Of a stretch of 58,027 nt of DNA, positions 16,832 to 25,038 are shown one piece after another. The stretch comes from CAYRGQ01 sp964423925. GTDB taxonomy: Bacteria; Bacteroidota; Bacteroidia; Sphingobacteriales; Sphingobacteriaceae. Below the pieces are notes generated by a model. The model did not search any database. It saw only the letters and a list, made by a program, of their open reading frames with translations, and had not been told where the DNA came from. A program made the position numbers and the translations under genes. Positions within the stretch are counted from its first letter, which is position 1. Every line of letters starts with the position of its first letter. The stretch spans positions 1 through 58,027 of the forward strand of contig CAYRGQ010000018.1 of the NCBI GenBank assembly GCA_964423925.1. The letters are read 5' to 3'.

Positions 16832-18766
16832 TTAGTTGTAGCCTGGATTTTGGTAACTCTTTTTATACGCCGCATCGCCACTCATCCGATCGAGTTGCCC
16901 CTGAGGAATAGGCCTCAAATAAAGGTACTTTGCCAGTTCTCTCGTGACAGTAACAGGCTCGGCTCCACCTATCGGAGAAATACGATACGAACCCGCATAT
17001 TCTTCCCATTTCTGTGTACGCGCTAAATCATGCCAACGATAGCCCTCTCCAAAGAATTCCCTGGATCTTTCATCTAAAATGAAGTTAATATCGATTACCT
17101 CAGGCGTAGCGGCCATCATTTCCGCTGAGTTATCTGCAATTTTAACATTATTTTCAGCTACATCAAACCTCCACTTCCCGGCTCGTGCTCTAATAACATT
17201 TATTAAATCACGGGCACTTCTTCCAACTTGGACATTCGCGCCTTTAACAGCTGCCTCTGCAGCAACGAAATAGAACTCGGAGAACTTTAAAATATTGTAA
17301 GGGCGTGAACTTGCAATCTTGTCATCGTTGTAATCGCTGGACTTTCTATATGCTCCCAGTTTCCAAAGTCCTGGGTAAATATTCCTTGAAATTTTATCCA
17401 GTGGAACTACAAAGTCGGCTCTTCCGGGTAGGGATCCCGCTTCGGTCCCATCAGGGTTTGGATCTACAGGATAACTAATTCCTCCCGGATCAGCGTATAG
17501 GAAAGACAGTACTTTGTCATTGGGTTCTATAGGTAAATAATTGGCGCCGTATAAAATCTCTTCCTCTCTATTCGGATTGAGTTTCCATGTAGCCCTGTAC
17601 ACGGTCGTAAATGTCCCATTGAACCGAGAGTCATTAGTTTTATCTGCAAATGTTCGCGTAAACACATCGATAGGCGGTGCCATGCGCATCCAGGGTCTTG
17701 TATACGATTGACCCGCTTGCACCGTTCTAAACATCGCATCAACAGCAGACCAAGTGCCCGTCGTCTTACTGGCTTTAATGTTCTGAAAGTACCATGTCAC
17801 CATCCATCCGGCTTGGTTTTGCCCCTCCCCGCCATCCCACCCGGTGATATTACTTTCGCTATATTGTGCGTTTGCCTCGGTATGATCTGCCCAAAGCATG
17901 ATTTCGCTATTACGATCATTTTGTGCGAGGTTCACGTCATAAAAAGTGGGCTGCAAACCATATGAACCAGGATTATCAATACCTGCTACCGCGATATCGT
18001 ATGCCTTTTGAAAATACCATTGCGCGTCGTGTCCGTCCGGGTCCGTTCGTGTGGTTTCGGGATAAGTTGGGATATCATTGGGGTTTTGAAGCCACCAACC
18101 GTATGTTAAGTAAGCCTTTGCCAATGCAAGACGGGCAACGTTCTTCGTGACCGCGCCAGTGATTCGAGGATGATCCGGCAATTCATCGATCGCTTGAAGT
18201 AAATCAGGAAACACGCCGATAATATATACCTCTGGCACCGTATTTCTTACAGAGGTTAACGTGGGAGCCGTGTTGTATTCAAGTATACCGCTCCCTAAAT
18301 CCAGCGGAACTCCGCCGAAAGTCTGGACCAGCAGAAAATAGGAAAACGCCCTAAAAAATCTAGCTTCCGAAATTAGCGAAGGAGAAATAGCCGCTTCAGT
18401 ACCATTTGCAATGATGCCGCTTGCTGAATTGATGTTTGCGTAAGCCGTGTTCCACAATACGTCCCACCTACTATTCTGCGCATCGGGAATACCTAAACCG
18501 GATAAATCTGCCGCTCTAAAATTTCCGTCTGCTTGAGAACCATAGGTGTATTCATCTGTTCCGGTTTCTGTAGCATTATAATAATACGGTTGACCGTAAA
18601 GCCTTCGCAGCCCGGAATATAAACCTGTCAATCCCCCCTCGATACCCTCTTCCGTTCTGAAGAAACCCGGTTCGAATCTATCGCGAGGGACCTCTTCCAG
18701 AATATCATTGCAGCCAGTCGCAAGAAATAAGCTGGCAACTGCTAATATCTTATTTAACCTTTTCAT
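16832..18766 (-). CDS. SusD/RagB family outer-membrane glycan-binding lipoprotein
   Basis: Surface lipoprotein that captures oligosaccharides and hands them to its SusC partner. The 644 residues begin with a lipoprotein signal (FLATGCNDI) and the SusD N-terminal consensus ILEEVPRDRF; TPR-like helices and the C-terminal SusD domain with LNFILDERSREFFGEGYRWHDL-like sequence (DERSREFFGEG) are present. It starts 11 bases after the SusC stop and belongs to the same transcript. Specificity for glucuronoxylan oligosaccharides follows from the flanking enzymes. Confidence 0.96.
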   Translation of the reverse strand: MKRLNKILAVASLFLATGCNDILEEVPRDRFEPGFFRTEEGIEGGLTGLYSGLRRLYGQPYYYNATETGTDEYTYGSQADGNFRAADLSGLGIPDAQNSRWDVLWNTAYANINSASGIIANGTEAAISPSLISEARFFRAFSYFLLVQTFGGVPLDLGSGILEYNTAPTLTSVRNTVPEVYIIGVFPDLLQAIDELPDHPRITGAVTKNVARLALAKAYLTYGWWLQNPNDIPTYPETTRTDPDGHDAQWYFQKAYDIAVAGIDNPGSYGLQPTFYDVNLAQNDRNSEIMLWADHTEANAQYSESNITGWDGGEGQNQAGWMVTWYFQNIKASKTTGTWSAVDAMFRTVQAGQSYTRPWMRMAPPIDVFTRTFADKTNDSRFNGTFTTVYRATWKLNPNREEEILYGANYLPIEPNDKVLSFLYADPGGISYPVDPNPDGTEAGSLPGRADFVVPLDKISRNIYPGLWKLGAYRKSSDYNDDKIASSRPYNILKFSEFYFVAAEAAVKGANVQVGRSARDLINVIRARAGKWRFDVAENNVKIADNSAEMMAATPEVIDINFILDERSREFFGEGYRWHDLARTQKWEEYAGSYRISPIGGAEPVTVTRELAKYLYLRPIPQGQLDRMSGDAAYKKSYQNPGYN

Positions 18767-18777
18767 GACGCTTGATT

Positions 18778-21700
18778 TTAAAAAGTGAAATTAAGTCCTA
18801 CTAAATAGTTCCGGGTGGTAGGCACATTATATCCTACCACAGGCAAACGTTGAACAATTTGAGTAGTAACAGCTTGATTTTGATTTCCGTACGAATTCGG
18901 TTCAGGATCCATACCTGACTCTTTGTGATAGGGCGAAAATAGAACGAACGGGTTTTGGGCAGTGAAGTAGATTCTGGCTTGACTTATTCCAGCGTTCTCC
19001 ATCCACTTACCGGGAATGTTATAACCCAACGATATGGTTCTAATTTTCAGATACGACGCATCAAAATACGCCATAGTGCTCATATATTTAGGGTTGTCTG
19101 CAGCTGTGATCCCTCCCGGTCTGGGATACTTGGCTCCCGTATTTTCAGGTGTCCAATAATCCACGCGAACGTTATTGTGCCGTCCATTTAGCAGGTTTAG
19201 ATAGCTAGTGCCCCCGTGCAACGTGGAGATCAGCGTACCCCCATGCTTAAAGGCTGCCACAATTCCCAAATCAAAACCCTTATAGGAGACACGCGTATTA
19301 AACCCTCCTTGAAATTTCGGATCAAATTCTAAAACCTGGCGATCCTCTGCTCCGATTTGCCTAACCGGAACACCACTCGCATCATACTCTCCGGTGTACT
19401 TAACCTTAATCATACCGACATTCCCCGCTGGTTCCAGCACGTTCAGATGAGGATCGCCTTCCTGCCATAGCCCCATCCGCTCATAGTCGAAAATCACATT
19501 GATGGGATGCCCTACAAACCACCAATTACCCTCATTTCTATCTGAGCCAGATGTCAGTGCCAATAGTTTATTGCGATTGGCGTATACGTTAACGCCTGCT
19601 TCCCATCGTATACCGTCAGGCTTATCTATAATTACACCATTGAGGGAAAGCTCAATACCTTTGTTTTCCGTTTCTCCAATGTTACTGGTGAACCTATTTA
19701 CGCCAGTGGTAGGCGGCAAGTCAACGGCTAAAAGTATATCTCTTGTGTGCTGCTTATAGTATTCTATCACACCGCTTAAACGCCCGTCAAAGAGTCCGAA
19801 ATCTAAACCGAAGTTCCAAGTATTGGTAAACTCCCAACCCAAGTTCTCGTTGGGTAATTCCGATATAATATAGCCAGTCTCATAGCTTTCGTCTCCGTTG
19901 TCGCCAAAGTTGTAAAATCGGTTACTTAACCTTCCTAACGTGGCATAAGGAGCAACGGCCTGATTCGATGTAACACCATAGCCCACCCGTAGTTTTAATA
20001 AGCTGACAGGCGTAACGTCATGCATGAAAGACTCCTGAGCGACGTTCCACCCTGCGGAAATTGCCGGATATGTATGCCATTTTTTTCCTGGAGCCAATCG
20101 GGATGAACCATCGGCCCTAACTGTAGCCGATAGCATATAGCGATTATCATAATTATACATTATGCGCCCCATCCAAGATTGCAACCCCCAAACCGTATGG
20201 CCTTGGTTATTTGGATTAATCGTTATGTTACCCTGGGGAGCTTGGCCTAAGTTGAAATACTGAAAATGCTCCGCAGCTAAATCCCTTACCGAAATATCCG
20301 ATCGATAGAAGGTGTTTTGCTGAACTGAATGTAATCCGACGGCATTAAATTCGTGTTTTCCGAATGCGCGATCGTAAGAGAGCAGGTTTTCAATCGTCCA
20401 ATCGGTCATGGTCGAGTTGTTAATTCCTGCTGTCGACGGTTCATCAGGGTTTGTGGCACTTGTCACCCCTTTACCCGTAAAGAATCCACCGGTAGTTTGA
20501 CGAATATTCAAGCCTAAATTTATTCTCGCCCTTAAACCCTCGACCCATGGCGCCTGCACCTCGCCATAGACATTATTGTAGGAGCCTAAGCCTTTGCTTT
20601 CATTTAACCATCGGTCTTCCAGGTCGTTTATCAAACCCTTCGTCCACACCCTGTACGGGTCAATCGATGCAAAGGTGGCTCGCTTTAGATTTCCATCCGC
20701 ATCATAGGGCGACGCCAATGGCGAAGCGCCCAATGCATCGGAAATGCCTACTTGGCCGCCTTCGGTAACGGTGTAGCTGTTGTTCGATGTCAAACCAAAC
20801 CGGAAGTACTTCCCGGCTTCCTGGTCTACGGCAGCTCGTATAGAATACCTATTGAAATCATTGGTAGGCAGGACTGACTGATCTTTATAATATCCGATAC
20901 CGACAGCAAAATTGCCTCTTGCCGAACCTTTCGAAAGATTGACATCGTGGCTCATCGTCATCGCATTTCTGTAAAGCAAATCTTGCCAATCGGTATTTGC
21001 GTTATCAAGTTCATCTGACGACGGCGAAAAAGTGCCGATATTTAATTCTTGCTGAGTCTTCGTGGCTTCCGTCCGTAAACGAGCGAATTCGGGTCCGTCC
21101 ATCATGGGCACGCGGGAGAATAGATGTTTGACCCCATAAAAAGAATTGTAGGAAACTCTGGCCGTCTGGCCCTGCTGCCCCCTAAACGAGGTTACTAAAA
21201 TCACACCATTGGCGCCCCGGGAACCGTATATCGCCGTAGCAGAAGCATCCTTCAAGATATCGATACTTCTAATACTATTGGGATCAATATCATTAATGGA
21301 GCCAGAGAAAGGAATGCCATCCAAAACGACGAGGGGTGCATCCTGTCCGGAGTTGGGATCCGTATTCAACGATCGGGTTCCCCTTATACGAATTTGCATT
21401 CCCGCACCAGGCCTAGTTGAATTTTGTGTCATCTCTACGCCGGCAACACGCCCCTGCAAAGATTGCGTAATATTAGCCGAAGGCACCTCTCGTAATGCGT
21501 CTCCTCTTATAGAAGCCACCGAACCTGTCAACGCCTCCGCTCTTTGCGTTCCGTAACCAATAACCACCACTTCTTCCAAGCTTTCTTGATCCGGCTGTAG
21601 CGTCACCAAGATTTCGGATCTACCGGCCACATTAATTTCCTCGCTGACGTAACCGATGTAAGAAATTACCAATACCGATGACGAGGATGGAACGCTAATC

Positions 21701-21900
21701 TCGAAATCCCCGGCAGTGTCTGTTACCGTGCTGGACGCAACTCCTTTAATTTGGACGGCCGCACCGGGCAAGGGCTGTCCCGCCTCGTCGAGTACTTTTC
21801 CCCGCAAATTCATTTGGGCAAACACCACCGAGGGCAAGCCGAGTGTTACTGCAATCAGCAGCAACAACCACTTCGTTCTTAATTGGTTTATTTGGTTCAT
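18778..21900 (-). CDS. SusC/RagA family TonB-linked glycan transporter
   Basis: A 1040-residue outer-membrane importer. Order of parts: signal peptide (about 1-29), carboxypeptidase-D-like regulatory domain (about 31-105), TonB box EEVVVIGYGTQ, plug domain (about 115-235, with LVVLDGIPF and ILKDASATAIYGSRG) and a beta-barrel ending in LVGLNFTF. No extra anti-sigma-interaction (STN) domain precedes it, so control by the local LacI regulator rather than an ECF sigma cascade fits. Partner SusD follows directly. The promoter with a LacI operator lies about 150 bases upstream, giving a leader of about 145 bases. Confidence 0.96.
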   Translation of the reverse strand: MNQINQLRTKWLLLLIAVTLGLPSVVFAQMNLRGKVLDEAGQPLPGAAVQIKGVASSTVTDTAGDFEISVPSSSSVLVISYIGYVSEEINVAGRSEILVTLQPDQESLEEVVVIGYGTQRAEALTGSVASIRGDALREVPSANITQSLQGRVAGVEMTQNSTRPGAGMQIRIRGTRSLNTDPNSGQDAPLVVLDGIPFSGSINDIDPNSIRSIDILKDASATAIYGSRGANGVILVTSFRGQQGQTARVSYNSFYGVKHLFSRVPMMDGPEFARLRTEATKTQQELNIGTFSPSSDELDNANTDWQDLLYRNAMTMSHDVNLSKGSARGNFAVGIGYYKDQSVLPTNDFNRYSIRAAVDQEAGKYFRFGLTSNNSYTVTEGGQVGISDALGASPLASPYDADGNLKRATFASIDPYRVWTKGLINDLEDRWLNESKGLGSYNNVYGEVQAPWVEGLRARINLGLNIRQTTGGFFTGKGVTSATNPDEPSTAGINNSTMTDWTIENLLSYDRAFGKHEFNAVGLHSVQQNTFYRSDISVRDLAAEHFQYFNLGQAPQGNITINPNNQGHTVWGLQSWMGRIMYNYDNRYMLSATVRADGSSRLAPGKKWHTYPAISAGWNVAQESFMHDVTPVSLLKLRVGYGVTSNQAVAPYATLGRLSNRFYNFGDNGDESYETGYIISELPNENLGWEFTNTWNFGLDFGLFDGRLSGVIEYYKQHTRDILLAVDLPPTTGVNRFTSNIGETENKGIELSLNGVIIDKPDGIRWEAGVNVYANRNKLLALTSGSDRNEGNWWFVGHPINVIFDYERMGLWQEGDPHLNVLEPAGNVGMIKVKYTGEYDASGVPVRQIGAEDRQVLEFDPKFQGGFNTRVSYKGFDLGIVAAFKHGGTLISTLHGGTSYLNLLNGRHNNVRVDYWTPENTGAKYPRPGGITAADNPKYMSTMAYFDASYLKIRTISLGYNIPGKWMENAGISQARIYFTAQNPFVLFSPYHKESGMDPEPNSYGNQNQAVTTQIVQRLPVVGYNVPTTRNYLVGLNFTF

Positions 21901-22052
21901 AATTTAAGAGGTTATAGGTATGTAACCTGATTTAAAAAGTGCAACGTGCCGTCTAATTTATTTAGGATTAGATCTTTTTGATGTTTTTCGAGCTGGCTAG
22001 TTCTTTACGTTTGGCAAGCGGTTTATCAACCGCTGATCCTAATTGGTTAGAA

Positions 22053-22091
22053 CAAAAATAGAAATTAAAATTAACATTGCAACCGATTGCA
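22053..22091 (-). promoter_or_regulatory. susC promoter with LacI-type operator
   Basis: On the minus strand TTG (22082-22080) and TATTTTTG (22060-22053) are spaced by 19 bases, an excellent match to the Bacteroidota housekeeping promoter. The operator TGCAACCGATTGCA (22078-22091, plus-strand reading) covers the -33 element. The 17-mer around it is identical to that before lacI, which ties susC-susD-esterase to the same regulator. Confidence 0.8.
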
Positions 22092-22304
22092 TAAAATAAT
22101 TTTTACATTTCGTTCCGAAAGCACCTGCGTAAAATGGAGATAGTTCTAAGAAATGGAATAATTGGCTCCGTATGGGGTGTTCTTTATTATCGCGTTGAAA
22201 CTTTTTTTTGCAATAAAGTCGTTTGTAGGTTGTGAGGGATCAGGAATATACATCGTTGATTTTCAAACCACACACAACAAAAAGACCAATATTCAGCGCC
22301 CCTT

Positions 22305-22337
22305 TGGTTAACAAAACGGCTGACGTTCATATGTTTC
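22305..22337 (+). promoter_or_regulatory. candidate uxuA promoter
   Basis: TTTG at 22305-22308 and TATGTTTC at 22330-22337 (one mismatch to TAnnTTTG) are 21 bases apart. Transcription from here would begin near 22344, giving a leader of about 100 bases before the preferred uxuA start. The rest of the 550-base interval between susC and uxuA holds the susC promoter and operator and no visible gene. Confidence 0.4.
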
Positions 22338-22422
22338 AATGATATCCAATGGACAATTACTGGCGTAAATACGAGAGTAATGATTTACTTTGTAAATCGA
22401 TGGTAAGTGCGATTAATCCTCA

Positions 22423-22436
22423 GTATATCGGTTGCA
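22423..22436 (+). promoter_or_regulatory. degenerate LacI-operator-like site before uxuA
   Basis: GTATATCGGTTGCA shares the ten bases ATCGGTTGCA with the reverse complement of the two LacI operators in this locus, but the left arm is not conserved. It ends 14 bases before the preferred uxuA start codon, so it would lie in the leader as an auxiliary or roadblock site. Its function is inferred. Confidence 0.35.
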
Positions 22437-22450
22437 TAAATTCGGACGAG

Positions 22451-23620
22451 ATGAAAATGATACAAACCATGCGGTGGTATGGCCCCCAAGACGTCGTTAG
22501 CTTGCAAGACATCAAACAAGCAGGCTGTACGGGCGTGGTGACTGCATTACACCATATTCCAGTGGGCGAAGTATGGACTCAAACAGCGATCAATGAACGA
22601 AGGAAAACGATTGAAGACGCGGGGTTAACCTGGGAAGTGGTTGAAAGCTTACCGGTGCATGAAGATATTAAGAAAAGAAGCGGAAACTACAAGCAGTATA
22701 CGGCCAACTACATAGCAAGCCTAAAAAATCTGGCTGCTTGCAAAATCCATGTTGTTACCTACAACTTTATGCCCGTGCTGGATTGGATGCGCACCGATTT
22801 AACGTACAGATTGCCTTCGGGTGCGCTAGCGTTGAAATTCGAGCGAATCGCGTTTATAGTTTTCGACATGTTTCTGCTAAAACGCCCCGGAGCCGAAAAA
22901 GACTACAGCGACGAAGAGATTGATCGTGCAAAAACGCTCTTTTCTCAATTATCTGAAGCGGAAAAAGCCAAGCTTAATGACACATGCTTACAAGCGTTGC
23001 CAGGCAGTACCGAAAATTTCACATCTGCCCAGGTTTTGGCGGTTCTGGATGAATATAAAGGCGTTGACGAAGACAGACTCCGGGATAACCTCGTTGCCTT
23101 CCTGAACGACATAACCTCCATTACAGACGAGCTCGATATCAAACTGGCTATCCATCCGGATGACCCACCATACGCTATACTAGGCCTGCCCCGAATTATG
23201 AGCACAGAAGGCGATGCTGCGTATATATTGGAAAAAGTCCCCGCCCGCTCAAATGGGTTGTGTTTTTGCAGCGGTTCTTTTGGGGTTCGCCCGGATAATG
23301 ATTTGCCGGGAATGATCCGACGGTTGGGCGCTAAAATTCACTTCTTGCATCTGAGAAGTATACAGCGGGATGAGGAAGGCAACTTCTTTGAGGCCAACCA
23401 CCTGGAAGGGGATGCCGATATGTACTCGCTCGTAAAAGAGATTTTGACTGTCATGAACAGGGAGAAAAGAAGAATACCTATGCGACCGGACCACGGCCAC
23501 CAAATGCTGGATGATTTAACAAAAAACCCATATCCTGGCTATTCCGCTATTGGAAGGTTAAAGGGGCTGGCTGAATTAAGGGGTCTCGAACTGGGTATTC
23601 AAAAATCGATTTTCAAATAG
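22451..23620 (+). CDS. uxuA: mannonate dehydratase
   Basis: Converts D-mannonate to 2-keto-3-deoxygluconate in glucuronate catabolism, in the cytoplasm, using a divalent metal. The product follows E. coli UxuA closely: MRWYGPQDVVSLQDIKQAG at the start, ALHHIPVGEVW, VESLPVHEDIK, YNFMPVLDWMRTDL, the metal-ligand regions HPDDPP, CFCSGSFGVR and MRPDHGHQMLDD, and GYSAIGRLKG near the end. The frame is open from an ATG at 22349, but the family begins at the sequence encoded from 22451, giving 389 residues, and the extra 34 codons look unlike the family. It is divergent from susC and links glucuronate freed by GH67 to central metabolism. The next enzymes (UxaC, UxuB, KDG kinase) are not in the window. 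Confidence 0.95.
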   Translation: MKMIQTMRWYGPQDVVSLQDIKQAGCTGVVTALHHIPVGEVWTQTAINERRKTIEDAGLTWEVVESLPVHEDIKKRSGNYKQYTANYIASLKNLAACKIHVVTYNFMPVLDWMRTDLTYRLPSGALALKFERIAFIVFDMFLLKRPGAEKDYSDEEIDRAKTLFSQLSEAEKAKLNDTCLQALPGSTENFTSAQVLAVLDEYKGVDEDRLRDNLVAFLNDITSITDELDIKLAIHPDDPPYAILGLPRIMSTEGDAAYILEKVPARSNGLCFCSGSFGVRPDNDLPGMIRRLGAKIHFLHLRSIQRDEEGNFFEANHLEGDADMYSLVKEILTVMNREKRRIPMRPDHGHQMLDDLTKNPYPGYSAIGRLKGLAELRGLELGIQKSIFK

Positions 23621-23625
23621 GCGTG

Positions 23626-23661
23626 AAAGGCGGCCGTTGCGTAAAAATAAGCGGCCCTTTT
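23626..23661 (+). terminator. terminator after uxuA
   Basis: An imperfect hairpin (AAAGGCGGCCG paired with CGGCCCTTTT, with a small bulge) begins six bases after the uxuA stop and ends in a T run. Confidence 0.5.
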
Positions 23662-23781
23662 AAGTGCGATATGCCGAGAGCGTATAGCTTTGCCGTGCTA
23701 TCAACGCTTTTCTAAAAACGTCGAAACATCAGCGCTTCCTTAGCACCACAGCACAAGCTAGTAAAGCCAAACCCGACGGGG

Positions 23782-24162
23782 CTACGGCATCGGAGGCTCC
23801 CTGTTGTATTCGGCGCGCAGGCCGCGACGGGTATAATGCCGAACCTCATACTTAAGGTGCGCGCTCATGGCTTGCTCGCCCAACATTTCATACAGAAGCA
23901 AAAACTTTATCGCGATAAGATTGCCATGCCGTTCCGAAAGCGTTTCCTTCCGCGCCCTCGCCCCCTTGCGAAACGCGGCGATTACGCGGTGGCGAATTTC
24001 CATAATTTGGCCGTCAGTGATGGGATAAATGCAAGCGAGGTGATGCTCCACGGCGACGCGCCTATAATACGCCACAAATTCCTTTTCCGCTTGTGGGTCA
24101 AGCGATGCGTTATCATGCCTTTTTTTAGACGTCCATCTCCGGAGTAGCGACAATAGCCCCAT
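23782..24162 (-). CDS. hypothetical protein, basic, soluble
   Basis: A 126-residue basic protein with no signal peptide or membrane helix. It is predicted to be mostly helical, with many Arg and His residues. I do not recognise a family. It stands alone between uxuA (convergent) and the response regulator gene; a -7-like TACTTTTG at 24241-24234 on its strand lies about 75 bases upstream, without a clear -33. It is likely a real gene from its length and start, but function is unknown. Confidence 0.5.
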   Translation of the reverse strand: MGLLSLLRRWTSKKRHDNASLDPQAEKEFVAYYRRVAVEHHLACIYPITDGQIMEIRHRVIAAFRKGARARKETLSERHGNLIAIKFLLLYEMLGEQAMSAHLKYEVRHYTRRGLRAEYNREPPMP

Positions 24163-24363
24163 AATTGATTAAGTTTAGCGATACCGCCCTAGTTGCCCAC
24201 AACAGCGAGCACCGCAATGGCGGCGGATTGGGCCAAAAGTAGAAAAAGAAGCAGGGGCTGCCTTACGGGAAACCGTAAAAATGGCAACACTTTCGCGTAA
24301 AGGAAAAAAACAGATTTTAGAGGCGATCAGCTCCATGCGTGCTAACCTGTGCATCTCCCCTAC

Positions 24364-25029
24364 TTATATCACTCCAATATCTTTGCAGTATGCAATCAGC
24401 TGCTCATTTTTTGAAAAGTCGAGTACCTCTTTCATAAAATTGAGGCGCTTTTCGACACTGCTAAGCCCCGAGGGCGAAATGGATCGCTGACGGAGGTAAA
24501 ACGGAATATCTTTTTGAAGCACCCCCTGCGAAAGCAGGGAGAGGATCGTGATGTCGAAGGTCGTAAACTCGTGTGAATTCCGCACCGGGTCTACCAGCTT
24601 GGTACCGGGCGCCCGGTACTTGCGTCCGCTATGCAAAGTTTGAAAGGCTTCTTTCAAGTGCTGTGCATCCCGGCGCGCCTTGCGCACGTACCCGTCAATT
24701 TCCAACGAAGCAAACAAATCGTCGATCACGGCCGGTCGGCTTTCGGCCGAAAAGACAATTACCTTGAGGTCGGGTTGCACGGTCCTGGCAGCCCGAATCA
24801 ATGCCAAACCATCCTTCACCTGTTGTGGATGATGGTCTTCCTCAAAAGATAGGTCGGTGATCAATAGCTCGTAGGGCGCTTGATCGCGTAGCGCGTTCCG
24901 TATCCAAGCCAGGGCATCGTCGCAATAGTATACATACTTAGCATCTGTTACGCCCAGCTCGGCTAGTGTCTTCTGTATCGAGATATTAGCAATCTCGTGA
25001 TCTTCAGCGATGAGTACTTTTCCAAACAT
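24364..25029 (-). CDS. response regulator, receiver plus LuxR-type DNA-binding domain
   Basis: A 221-residue response regulator. The receiver domain (about 1-125) has the acidic pair E9-D10, phospho-acceptor D59 in LLITDLS, S94 and K117. The C-terminal part (about 150-210, FTTFDITILSLLSQGVLQKDIPFYLRQR) resembles a LuxR/FixJ-type helix-turn-helix, somewhat diverged. Its gene starts nine bases after the stop of the TPR histidine kinase gene, its evident partner. Targets are unknown. Confidence 0.88.
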   Translation of the reverse strand: MFGKVLIAEDHEIANISIQKTLAELGVTDAKYVYYCDDALAWIRNALRDQAPYELLITDLSFEEDHHPQQVKDGLALIRAARTVQPDLKVIVFSAESRPAVIDDLFASLEIDGYVRKARRDAQHLKEAFQTLHSGRKYRAPGTKLVDPVRNSHEFTTFDITILSLLSQGVLQKDIPFYLRQRSISPSGLSSVEKRLNFMKEVLDFSKNEQLIAYCKDIGVI

Positions 25030-25038
25030 AACCTTATC

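Noticed and set aside
22349..22450. 34-codon N-terminal extension of mannonate dehydratase
   Set aside because: The family starts at the sequence encoded from 22451, and the extension would place an operator-like site inside the gene.
24262..24277. Hairpin TTACGG-GAAA-CCGTAA as a terminator
   Set aside because: It is a stable GAAA-loop stem but has no T run on either strand, and no gene end lies next to it.
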